From Favolaschia claudopus (taxonomy: Eukaryota; Basidiomycota; Agaricomycetes; Agaricales; Mycenaceae), in assembly GCA_037176885.1 (NCBI GenBank), contig JAWWNJ010000161.1, positions 434,001 through 498,000 on the forward strand: 64,000 bases of DNA. Direction: 5' to 3'. The notes beneath the pieces were generated by a model, which saw nothing but the letters and a program-made list of their open reading frames with translations, was not told the DNA's origin and ran no database searches. This document shows positions 12,783 to 23,494 of the stretch, piece by piece (the stretch's first letter is position 1; every line of letters starts with the position of its first letter). A program made the position numbers and the translations under genes.

Positions 12783-14448
12783 ATGGTCTCAGCCGACAGC
12801 GTGAATCTCGACGTCTTAGAGCTTATATTCGGCTATCTCTCTGGCAACGACCTAACCTCCATCGCCCTGGTCAGCCGTTCGTTCTTTGCGGGAGTCATCC
12901 CGCGATTATATTCTACCCTCCTCTTTCGACTTTCCCATGTGAAGAAATATCCTTCCGTCATGTCTCCATTCGTCGCTGTCACCGCCCATCCTGAATTCGC
13001 GACGTTCGTCCGCCATATTGGTGAGTCTTGCTTACTTATTCTTCGCAGTCTTCAAAGCTATAATCCAGTCGCCCGTGACATAGATATCCGCTCCGTCCCC
13101 GTGGTGAAAACGCAATACAACTCCAACTTCCTCATAGAATGCAAGCGTGCATTGGATATCTGCCCCAACATCATGTCTTTCCGATGCAGCATCAACGCGC
13201 TGCCTCCCTTCATCAGCTCTCTGGCGCAGAAGGATCGTCTCCGCGATCTACGCATATACGCCCATCTCACGACGGAACAGTCCATCAAAATGGCGCGGAT
13301 CGCGACCATACGCAGTCTGACGCTCGATTTTCCATCCTGGAATATCCTGAATCTTCTCCCGCAATGGGCTGCGACGCTAAGAGGCGGGTTGACGAGTCTG
13401 ACTCTGTTCGTGAGTCAGTCTCAGCTACTGTACCGTTTGATGATATGCTTACACTACTTACTTGTGCGTCGCAGATGGCGAACGAGCTGAACGAAACCGT
13501 TCTCGGCGCAGCTCTCGCTGAACTCCCAGGTCTACTCGGCCTCCACGTAATCGGCTGCCCCAAAATCCACCACCCCACCCTGCTCCCCCTTCTCACACAT
13601 ACTCCGCATCTCGAAAGTCTCTCCCTTACCACCGGCGTACGTTCTTTCTCCCAAATTACCTACCTCCGAAACCCGATTTATTCATTATATATCTCCTCAG
13701 GACGGCGCTCGTCCCCTGGCACAACCCCCACCCTCCCTCGCCTCTCTCCGCCACCTCGCCATCGACACCTGTCTCTCACCCACCCCGCTGCACGCCCCAA
13801 GCTCCTCGACGCTAACATCTCTCCTGACCTACATCAACTCTTCCTCCCCGCATCTCTCTTCATTCATCCTCAGGTACCCCGGCCGCAGCGAAATCGTCCT
13901 CCCGCACGCCTTCATTCAGCAGCTCATCTCAGCACACGCGACCTCTCTGACACAGCTCTCGTTTCTGAATTGTGTGCTCGGAACCACGGACTCGCTCGCA
14001 GCCATCTGCAAAGCGTGTGTCAATCTCGAGCGGCTGGATATTTTCGTCACAGTGAGGGAGCTGGTGCGTCTCTTTACATTCATCGACCCCTCGCTCCGAT
14101 GCCTCTGATTTTTTTGACCCAGTCGGAGTTCACCTTCGCCCTCGCAAAATCACGCACGCTCCGCACACTCATCGACGCGAGCTCGACGAATAGACACGCT
14201 CTGCGTCCATCGTTGAACCAGGCCGGCATTCGCATGATGATGGTCAACGTGCCGTCTCTCCGGAACGTCGTGACGGAGGGGCGGGTGTGGAGGGTGCGTC
14301 GCCTTTTTTCTTTCGTGATTTCTTTGTTTGATTGACGAATACGTTCTTTTGGCGCGGGAAAGACGCACAGGGAGGACTTGGCATTGAGCTTGAACGCAGA
14401 CCGAACTTACATGCGGCGGCGAGGCATTGGTTTGTGCCCCGCGAATAA
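12783..14448 (+). CDS. F-box-like protein with leucine-rich C-terminal region
   Basis: Five exons, 12783-13409, 13475-13636, 13701-14063, 14123-14293 and 14371-14448, give 466 aa. The N terminus VNLDVLELIFGYLSGNDLTSIALVSRSFF is an F-box motif, which docks to Skp1 in SCF ubiquitin ligases. The rest has irregular leucine-rich segments (LRDLRIYAHLT, IRSLTLDFPSW, LPGLLGLHVIGCPKI, HLESLSLTT, LERLDIFVTV), as in fungal F-box/LRR proteins that select substrates. The end ELERRPNLHAAARHWFVPRE is typical of these expanded agaricomycete families. The last acceptor was chosen at 14370 because an earlier AG breaks the frame. Substrate unknown. Confidence 0.8.
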
Positions 14449-14549
14449 TTCGAGTTCACGCCGTCCAGGAGACTATGTACATGTTCCGCCAAGCTGGAAG
14501 AACGAACCGGTTTTCCGGAGGGAAGAAGTACGTACTGCACATTTTTAAT

Positions 14550-14845
14550 TCTCGTCCTCGGTGGCTCACTGAGCCCTGATCTGTCGCACCATAAGAACTC
14601 GCTTCGTTTCCTCGTTACGAGTAAGTTAGTTCTCGCATCTTTCGCTAATCCAGAGTCGATCCGCGTGAAACAAACACGCTTAACGCGGAACCTTCTCGCG
14701 CAAGCTATCTCACTAAGTATCTGTTTTGCTATGAATGATGCGGCTCGCTGCAGAGTCGGTTCGATGCACGCTCAACATCCTTTCTTAATAGCGCGAAAAG
14801 TCCCCATTTAAGGAGAGAATCTTTACAAGCATCAGCAACCCCACC
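14550..14845 (+). promoter_or_regulatory. duplicated promoter segment (copy 1)
   Basis: This upstream region is clearly similar to 37050-37347. Shared blocks include TTCTCGTCCTCGGTGGCTCA, GCATCTTTCGCT, GCGGCTCGCTGCAGAGTC and GCGCGAAAAGTCCCCATTTAA. The duplication therefore covered promoter plus gene. The CCCATTTAAGGA block about 35-45 bp before the ATG may act as the core promoter. Confidence 0.6.
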
Positions 14846-17800
14846 ATGGTGTCTCTCTCCAGTGTTCTTACACAGCTGCTGGTTCTCTGCTTCCTCCGTG
14901 TTCAGGTGTGTTGCCCTCCTTCTATCTTTCAATCCATTCTCTGAAACAATTCAAATCTGTAGGCGGAGCTTCCCGCCCGGAACGGACGGTTACTAAAGTT
15001 ACTTGTCAAAACTTACTTCACCTGCCAAAATGTACGTTGCGTTACTTTTGGCTGAGAAAGCGAGCTTTTCACGTAAAAGTACAAGTTTTTGATGCCATCT
15101 GATGGCAAAAGTAACTTTTGCTGATCTTACTTTGGCTGGCGGCGTCGACTAATCTTACTTTTATTTACTTTCCAGATACTTTCCTCTTCAAATCCACAGG
15201 AAATCATCAGGACACAGTCCTGGAGGCTATTTTAGGTAATATTCCTTTCTTCTGGTGAGTCTGCACACTCTACCAGCATACTAGAACGTTATGTGATAAA
15301 AACCGCTTATCGCGCCAGTAGTCATAGTAGTCATTCATCGGGATTCGACTGAAATTCACTCACTCATCTATCTATTGAGACTTTCAGCAAATCAGGCGCA
15401 CAGGGAGGTGGCAAGGTAAGCTATAAGCAAAAATATTGGTCACTCCGGCGCAACTCCGACACCAAACTTGACTTTATATTGATCTGGAACACATATTCTT
15501 GACTCAGAGAGCAACATGCGTCTTGTAATTATTGTCATAGATAACTGGAACAACGAAGTAAAGTAAACTGCCGTGAAGTGAAGTAAGAAATTCCGTCCCC
15601 GGTTGATCAGGTTGAACTTACCGCCAGGTTTATGATATCTAAACTAGATAAATTGAAGTATACTCCAGTATTATAGTGGAAGTAACAACGCAGGTAAATT
15701 AGATCATGAGGAAGTAACTAAAGTAACAAGAAGTGCAGTTTAGTACAGGGCGGGAACTAAGCTAACACAAATCATTGGAGCTCAACGGCTCCAACACTAT
15801 GTTCAACTTGCTTCCAAACATCGGCTCATGTCTCTGATTCTTCGCGGCCGGAGAGAAGTAACGGAAGTGCAGTCAAGTTGAATACAGCTAAGTAAAGTAA
15901 TATCCAAGTCAAGTCAAGTAATGCAGTAAATCAACCAAGGTAACTCACAGTAATCAGTTTATCGCTTTGAATCGTCGGTAGTTCAATCCGAACCGAGCAA
16001 TAGCCCAGTAAGTACATTGAAGTACAGTACAGTACAGTAAAGTAACTAATCTACAAGCCAAGCAAGGCGAAGTTTGCGAAGTCTATAAAGTCAATGACGG
16101 CGAAGTGAGACCCTCAAGTAAGAGTAAGTGCCAGAGTAGCGTTGGTGAGGCACTCCCGGAAGTAAAGTATGAGGGAAAGTCACGCAAATACATTCCCCAA
16201 GTAAAACCGAGCACCCGCAACTGCGACTCCCCGAGTGTTCATTGTTTTAGTGGGGGAATACAATACCTATCACCCGGTGAGGTGAAATGAAAGTCAATGA
16301 ATTTCTAGCAACCAAGCAGCTTGAGATAGTCGAAGTAAAGTTACGCACAGCTTACGAAGAATCGTTCAGCGTTGCGAATAACTGATAAGGACCTCTGAAT
16401 GGATGAAAAATAAAACACAGCTGAACTTCGAGCCGTATATTGAGCCTCGGAGGTAATGACCCGAAATTGAGTTGAATAGTCAGAGTTGACGGTTATTCCA
16501 ACCCAGTATACGTAGACTAGTAGTCTATCACTGTATACGAGACCAAGGAGGTTTCTATCTGAGTAGAGATGATCAAGGACTCAGCTGAATAGTTGACGCC
16601 AATTTCGCTCAGTAGGTGCATCCAACATTCAACATGCCGCCGGATCCTGAATGCCGCCGACTCCCGAAACTTCGGCATACGCAATATTGCCACTTGCCGA
16701 GGCACGGCACACCTCGGCGAAGCTGGCCGGACATAGTCCGATGCAAGTAACATTGAACAAGGAGTACGGTGAAGTATCGTCAAGTACAGTGAAGTAGCTT
16801 GAATTACGGCCAAGTAGCTTGAAGTACGGCCAAGTAGCTTCAAGCACTGGCAAGTAGCTTGAAGTACAGCAAAGTACGAGGGAAAGTAAAGTAAAGGGAA
16901 CCGAAATCAGAAGTAAAATAACAATGCGGGAAACTCAACTGTCCCCGAGTATGCAACGAGTCGGACGGCATAAGGTCAAGTGCATTTGAAGTAAATCAGC
17001 AAGTAGGAGCAAGCAAGTACAAGTAAAGTAACTCAAGTAACAGTAAACTAAAGTAAAGCGATCAGTAACATCTGACTGAGTAGGAAAGTAACTCAGTAAA
17101 TGCCGAATCTCTTACTTGGTTTGTGGTCAAAGCCTGTGGCACTCAGGGAATTGAACAAGCCACTCATCCGGACTACTAGAGGGGCCAAGACTCGCAGCTG
17201 TACCGCATTGAACAAAGTAATCAAGAACATTACAGCATAAGTAAAGTACAGTGCAAGTAACAGTAAAGTAAGGTGGCAGGAATCGAAGTAAAGTACAGCC
17301 GAGAAGTAAACTACAACAGTACAGAAGTAAGATTAACGAAGAAGGGACGGGAAGTAAAGTGAAGCAAACTCTGTACCGGTGGCTCACGAAGATTTCTCGC
17401 TGTGCCAAATTCATGCACGAGATAAAGGCCAGCTACTTGGATAGAATATCACCGGGAAGTGAGAACAATAGATCGTCCCTCGTTCAGTTTGAACCAAGCA
17501 AGCTTAAGAGCCAAGTAAATTGAACTAAAGTAAAGTCACCTAAAGTACAAGTAAGTTAAAGTAATCAAAGTAAAAGTAACTCAAGTAGAACCAAAGCAAC
17601 TAAAGCACGACGTAAATTACAGTGAAGTCGACTCTTTAATACTTACTGTAACTTGAACTGAACTCCGATTCCCGAACCTCTGCCAGAATATGGTTGCCGA
17701 TGCTCAGTGCATGTCCCCCGACACTACAACAGTGACAAGAATTCATTGCTCTAGTTGGAGTCAACTATATGAGACCCAAATTACCTGGTATGATTTGCAT

Positions 17801-18975
17801 TCTCGCCGCTGTGCAAGAGTGAGCTGAAGAAGTCTAGGAAAACATACAGGATTCCAGGAAGACAAAAAGTGTCAGTTTGGGCGGAAGCTAGGTTGATAAA
17901 GACTCAAAAAGGACTGAAATCACTCGAATTCGAGCTCTGGTACTACTCAAATGCTTCATAACGTCCAATTTAACGATTGTGGTTTAAGCCTGCAAGTCCA
18001 AGTAACTTTCGCCAAGCGTGGGAAAAGTACATCAAAGTAAAGTAAAGTAACGCAACGTACGCCCAGCGAAAATAAGCGGCCATCAAAGTAAAAGTAAGCA
18101 CCCTCAAGTTACTTTTTGCGGTCTCTGCCGGCTTCCTTCGTGGTAATCTCAGCAGCGAAGCAGGAGTGTCGGTCTCCACAGACCCGGCACCGGCCTTCAA
18201 TCGCAGCGAGTTCGAGTCGTACTTGGTACTTTGGCTTCTTTGTTCCCACACCTATAACTATTGTGGCTGATTTTTACAATGTATCACTTTCACAGTGGTA
18301 TGTCTATCAGGACCGGGACCCAGCGACTAATGCGGAGTTCTATCGCTTGTATTTCGCTCCGACATTGAACGAAACAGCCATATTCGGACATCTTGATTTG
18401 GATTCTGTGGGTCATGGAATACGTTCAACCCTCAATCGCGTTATTCTTGACTTTGGAATCTGGTTTAGGATCGGCCGCTGTTTGCCAAGTCTGTCCGCAG
18501 CGATAATAACCCTAGCACTCCTGAAACTGCGTTCACTTGGAACATCACTCTCACGGAATTCCACTCGTACCCGCCGTTTGGCTTCGCAGAAACCTATTAT
18601 CAGGTATCTGTCTGCGCTCTTTTATCAAGACTGAGCTTGCTGAACTGTCGTAATTTATGACCGTAGATCCGTAGCAGCACCAATAACACTATGCATATAT
18701 GGTACTCACGCTTCTGCCAGACGAATCGCGGGTGAGTGCCATCTCTCCTCTCCCTCGGATTCTGTCAAACGAGGCTCTTCACTGATCGTGAATTAACTCT
18801 CAAGGTTACTCTCGAGCCGCTCATCGAACCGTTTGTTAAGGAGCAGATGTGGGTTTGGCAGTTTCAGCCCTTTCCATGTGCGGACAACCCAGTACAAGCT
18901 GCCAGGGTTGCGAATCAGTACATACGATCCGGAGGTCGTCAGATCATACAGGATGAAGGAGAGGTCTCAACGTAG
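14846..18975 (+). pseudogene. secreted-protein gene copy 1, split by a 3.1-kb insertion
   Basis: Compared with the copy at 37348-38407, exon 1 (14846-14905, signal peptide MVSLSSVLTQLLVLCFLRVQ) and the start of exon 2 (14963 to about 14984) are present. Homology then stops and resumes near 18126, with the insert between. The 3' exons follow: WYVYQDRDPATNAEFYRLYFAPTLNETAIFG, then TFAWNITLTEFHSYPPFGF-like sequence, then the last exon ending about 18975 (LIEPFVKEQMWVWQFQPFPC ... DEGEVST). About 65 nt of exon 2 are also missing at the insertion point. A second lesion is an 8-nt repeat (ATGCATAT, about 18691-18698) that shifts the frame in the fifth exon. The family is unknown, with no recognised domain. 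Confidence 0.75.
14985..18125. mobile_element. AGTAA-rich non-autonomous element with inverted ends
   Basis: Insertion of about 3.14 kb inside exon 2 of the pseudogene. Its interior is dense in AAGTAAAGTAAC-like words, facing one way in the left end (GTTACTTT) and the other way in most of the rest. A perfect 17-bp inverted repeat lies near the ends: GTACGTTGCGTTACTTT at 15032-15048 and its complement at 18044-18060. The sequence outside it is loosely inverted too, so the terminal inverted repeat may be about 75 bp but imperfect. No transposase frame was seen. Dense subterminal repeats are typical transposase-binding arrays of DNA transposons; the superfamily is not assigned. No clear target-site duplication was found. 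Confidence 0.65.
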
Positions 18976-19531
18976 TTTTGGATTTACGGGATCTTCCTGC
19001 CGATGATCTCAATCCGATCGTGGGCTCGGACGTTTATTTGTCATTGCCTGCGTTGTTTCTTTTATATATCCGTAGGGCACTCTAATTTGTAGATTTCTGT
19101 GAAATCGGGTACATATAAACATTGCTGAATTATTGAAAAGTGCATGAACTTGAAGAATTTCATGTGACTACCCGTTCTCAACTGTTACGAGTAGGCTTGC
19201 GTGGCGCAAAAAAAGGACTGGAGCAGTGAAATTTCTCTCGGCGAAATCTGGAGCTCTCAACTGGTTCGCTGTTCAGTTTTATGTGGGCTACAATTGAACT
19301 TTAAATAAATTTCTTACTGGCAGTCGAGATTTATCCTGATTTTCCGAACACATACGATCAAGTCAATTTCAAGAAGATCTTAGATGAAGTTGTATGTACA
19401 GCAGCGACGACACAAGTATTTTTCGAGAACAATTCCACGTAAGTTCACGCACACTCCGAGTCGGTCATATATCAGAAGACTGAGTTTAACTAGGGGTCGG
19501 GGGTCGAAGAGTCAAGGACCTGACCCGATAT
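18976..19531. other. 3' flank, no gene seen
   Basis: The first part (to about 19110) is similar to 38408-38560, the flank of the paralogue, including TTGTAGATTTCTGTGAAATC. The rest has no supported gene. Confidence 0.5.
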
Positions 19532-21162
19532 TTACCTCCAGGGTCGGCCGCCGGCCGAGTTTCGGGGCCCGCCTCTGCCCCTCCGAGTCGTCGACCCGAC
19601 CGCAGGCTCAGCACAGACTTGGGCCGCTTGGCGGACGGTGCTGATGGGAACATCGTAGTGTCCTAACTAAACCAAATGAGAACGCTGTCACGATGTTACT
19701 GGTATGTACTCACCTTCTCGATCGCGACTTGGAGCGCTTGGCGGACGGTGCCGACCGTGGGAATGCCGACGGGAACATCGCTGTTTTCTATCTAAACCAT
19801 ATGAGAAAGCTGCCACGATGTCATTGGTATGTACTCACCTGCTCGATCTTTATGATAGTCTTTATCGTGACTCGGAGCGCTTGGCGGACGGTGCCGACGG
19901 GATCGTCGCTATCGAGGTACGAGCTTGGGTACGAGATCGATGGCAGTGTTGAAGTCTGGCTACTCGGAGAGACTAGATCATCGCTGTTTTCTATCTAAAC
20001 CATACTAATGAGAACGCTGTCACAATGTTATTGGTATGTACTCACCTGCTCGCTCGCGACTTGGACCGCTTGGCGGACGGTGCCGACGGGAACATCGCTG
20101 AATTCTATCTAAACCATATGAGAACGCTGTCACAATGTTATTGGTATGTACTCACCTGCTCGCTCGCGACTTGGACCGCTTGGCGGACGGTGCCGACGGG
20201 AACATCGCTGAATTCTATCTAAACCATATGAGAACGCTGTCACGATGGTATTGGTATGTACTCACCTCCTCGATCGCCGCGTCGATTTGAGGTTGCAGCG
20301 AATCAGTCACCCACTGGAGAAACTGGTCAAAAACCTGGGCGCCGCAAGTGTTGCACTTCGACGCCGCTTTGAGAGCATTAAATATGGACTTGTGGGCCCC
20401 AAGGTTGATGCAAGGGGTTTGCCGCAAAGCACCACCAATCTCAGAGAGATATACCTCGAACCAGTTGCTCACATTTTGCGCAGGACCATCGGAGAGATAC
20501 CACCGCGGCGCGATGTCGCAGCTTGTACAGTGAAACCAAACATAATCCGAGTCGTACTCCACCGACCTGGTCTCCGCTTCGGCAGCCACAGCGCAGCTAC
20601 GATGGTAGGCGAGGAGGTTGTAGTACGTGGAAGCGGGGATGTTAAGTTCCCGGGGAGCGGGCGTATCTAAGTCCGCGTCGCGCAGGGGAATCTTGAGTGT
20701 TTCTTTTGCCGCCTCGAGGGCAAGCTCTTCCCATTGGAAGGTGTGGGCGACGGCGTACACCGAGAATGGGTCAGAAGTGAGATATCTCTCGAGGTGTTGC
20801 TGAGCGGTTGGTATGACGGACTTCACGTCATATTTCGTGAGAAGGACCATTAAAATTTCCCATAGCTCGCTGGGAGTCTTGACGTCCGGGCGTCCCCCGG
20901 GGTAGAAGAAATGTAGCGCCTTCTCAAACGTGATGGCTGTCTCGGTGACTTGAATCACAGGCAGAGTGTCACCTCTGGATGAGGCAGGTGTGGAACGAGT
21001 GAGCATGTCGCGAAAGACCGGGGACAGGACGGAAAGAAACGCGGCGAGGAGACGAAATTCGACGCCGTCTGAAGATCGGAAGATGACATCCGCATCACGC
21101 GAATTGAATGGAGCTGCTGGGGAGTATATGCCGTCGCTAGAGAAGGAGGAGTCGGAGGACAT
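19532..21162 (-). CDS. BTB/POZ protein with tandemly duplicated 3' exons
   Basis: Exon 1 (21162-20266, 299 codons) encodes a BTB protein paralogous to the gene at 2353: DADVIFRSSDGVEFRLLAAFLSVLSPVF, ALHFFYPGGRPDV, QQHLERYLTSDPFSVYAVAHTFQW, cysteine pairs CTSCD and CNTCG, then QIDAAIEE. A GTGAGTACATACC donor follows. After it come exon-intron units, all phase 0 and open: 20218-20156, 20108-20046, 19994-19839, 19791-19714 and a terminal 19666-19532 ending in TAA. Each unit exon carries SDVPVGTVRQAxQVAxEQ-like residues. The introns are near-identical, 47 nt (one is 51). The full model gives 463 aa. If the first donor is not used, translation ends after VSTYQYHRDSVLIWFR at 20215. Exon 1 is secure; the spliced tail is inference. 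Confidence 0.7.
19667..20265 (-). repeat. tandem exon-intron repeat, about 110-bp unit
   Basis: Four unit exons sit between five introns that start GTGAGTACATACCA and end TGGTTTAG. The basic unit is a 63-nt exon plus a 47-nt intron. Two neighbouring units (20046-20108 and 20156-20218) have identical exons; two others carry in-frame insertions (156 and 78 nt exons). The intron start and the exon end copy the exon-1/intron-1 junction of the host gene, so the array probably arose from it. Confidence 0.75.
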
Positions 21163-23494
21163 GATAAACGATACTGGAAACACTAGATTCCTGGTTGAGA
21201 GGACAAGGGCAGAAGGAATTCGTGGGGAATGATATGGGGGGAAAGTGCAAGACCACGGCCATGCCTCCGCTTTATTAGTCACTTGGGCTTTTTTTTTTAG
21301 CTGACAGGCGTGTCCGAAAGATTGAGTTCGATAAGGTTCAACAAAAGCCTATATGAGGTAAAGCCGCAACACGCGCGTTCCCACACGCACGGAGAAGACT
21401 GACGATCCCTGACCCAACCCTGACCGGTCCGGAGCTTACTAAGGTCACCGATTATCTGAGTTTCAAGTGAGCGCGGCATCGTTCGGTGAGGTTGTTTTGC
21501 TTGCATTTGAGCATCCGGATGGCCTTCAAGTTGGCAATGCACCGCTGGGTATGGATGTGTTGAACAGGCTATTGTTGAACTAGAAATTTGGAGAATCTGT
21601 TCAATATCAATCACGTTTTTGTCAATATGCTCTTCAGGCAAAGTGCAGGTTACTAGCAGGGGGTCAACGGACTTTGGTTGGTATTTGGGTGAGCAGAATG
21701 CACTGGGATAGCGAAATTCATATCCACGACTGGAATTTGCCGACCGAGTGCATGCCCGATGTTTGAAAAACCAATCTGGGGCGGAACAAGGTTAGGGTTA
21801 TGGTATGACAAGGAGTTTTCGAGTCTCGACCCATTTCACCTTCTTTGTGCATCTAGAATGTCGATACATTAAAAGCGACAAGCCCACAGAATCTCAGGCG
21901 CTTCGAAAGGAGGGAAAATTAAGAAAATCTCGTAATGTGATCAAAACATGGAGATTCCATCTAAAAATGAGAAGAAAAATCAGAAAATGCTCCCGACGGC
22001 TTCGAAATGTAATCTGAGGCTCTATAAGTTCTTGAGTGGAGTGTAGTCTCTAGAACGGCGACTACAGTGCACAGAACAAAGCCGCCGAGGAATATTACAT
22101 AATGCCGAATAAGAGCGTCCTTCCCCTCACACGCGCAACATTAACAGGAACTCTGGCCGGGCATCTCCACTGCATCTCCTTGACGATTAATTGAGGAAAA
22201 TCTTTCGGATATTCGGCACTCAAAAATATCCTTATGTGAGATCAATGTGAGATGAGTTGGGAACGCTGGGGAAGCGGGTTTTCTATGGCACATATATACT
22301 GTGGAAAGATTACATTGAAGTGCTTACAATGATACAATACAATCCAATGGAAAACATTTTTGTTCGCGACTTCGGTGCAAGAAATTGCAACCTTTGAGGG
22401 CATGTGGGGCTGCTTGAGTCGCCGACACATTCTGAGGCAGGGTGGCACCACGAAATGGTCGTCTTACTTCTGACTCTGTTGACCACAAGTTCAACACAAG
22501 TTGACGAACTGTTATCTCCAATTGATCGCACACGCCCGGCATTGACGGCAGAACTCGGCAGCGGCACAATTCCAAGGGACCGCTGACGATCGACGCTCAA
22601 ACTATGCTTGAGACTTGAGAGAGCGACGAGAACTAAAGTCAGATAAATTTTGGATTATTCCATCTTGAGAGTGTTCATCATTGTACAGAGACAGGGCCTA
22701 AACGGCCTTTTCCCGGCAAGTTCCTGCGCAATGTAGATCGCCCACTTCTCCACTTCAGTCTGTATATTCTCGAATACCTGCGATTCCCCACACCATCAAA
22801 GTCGCGACAAAATTACTGTTGAACAAGCCGAGCCAATTTGGATCAAACTCAGATGGCCGATCGTTGTTTTGGCCGTTCGACGCCAAGCCTTCGGTCAAAT
22901 GCAACCCAAATGCAACCAACAGGATATAAAGTTGCTGCTCAAGATGATCGATGATCATTTACAGTAGGCTGAGGTGAAATTTTTGCACAGTATTAGTATA
23001 TACGCCCGTAGTTTGTCATTACGATAAAGCTGTCCGTTGAATTGACTTGTTTTCCCCAATCTTCATTGGTTCCCCTCGTTCATGGAGAATTATGGAGTTC
23101 CGAGCCTTCAGCTTTCGATTAAGCGTGTCAATTCGTGTAGTGGATAGCGCGTCGACTCGATACATTGTCCATGATCTTCGAACAAGATATTCGGAAGATT
23201 CATGCATAGCTATAGACGACATGACTCTGGTACAAGAAATTGATTTATACGACAAAGGCAATGAGCTACAACAAAAGATACAGGAAGGGAGGTACAAGAC
23301 AAGAGCCAAAACTTGACAAGAACTAGGTACAGATTATCGAGATGCGGTCAGTATGTGATACGAAAGAAGGGGGGAAAAACAGACATCAACGAAAGCAGGT
23401 ACGTATCATGCAAGCAGAAGTCAAAGAGACGGAGAGACGCAAGAAGAACTTCGACCAGAAACGAAAGTAAGAAACAACATACCACCCACCACCT
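21163..23494. other. gene-free 2.3-kb region
   Basis: Upstream of the second BTB gene, then AT-richer sequence. The 5' leader shares TAGTGTTTCCAGTATCGTTTATC with the first BTB gene just before its ATG, so the leader was duplicated with the gene. Scattered short frames elsewhere are not convincing. Confidence 0.4.

Noticed and set aside
13020..13047. Short intron (GTGAGT ... CGCAG) in the F-box gene
   Set aside because: It would be only 28 nt and would break the downstream frame; the frame reads through well.
14985..18125. Assigning the AGTAA-rich element to a named transposon superfamily
   Set aside because: No transposase, no confirmed target duplication and imperfect ends; naming it would be a guess.
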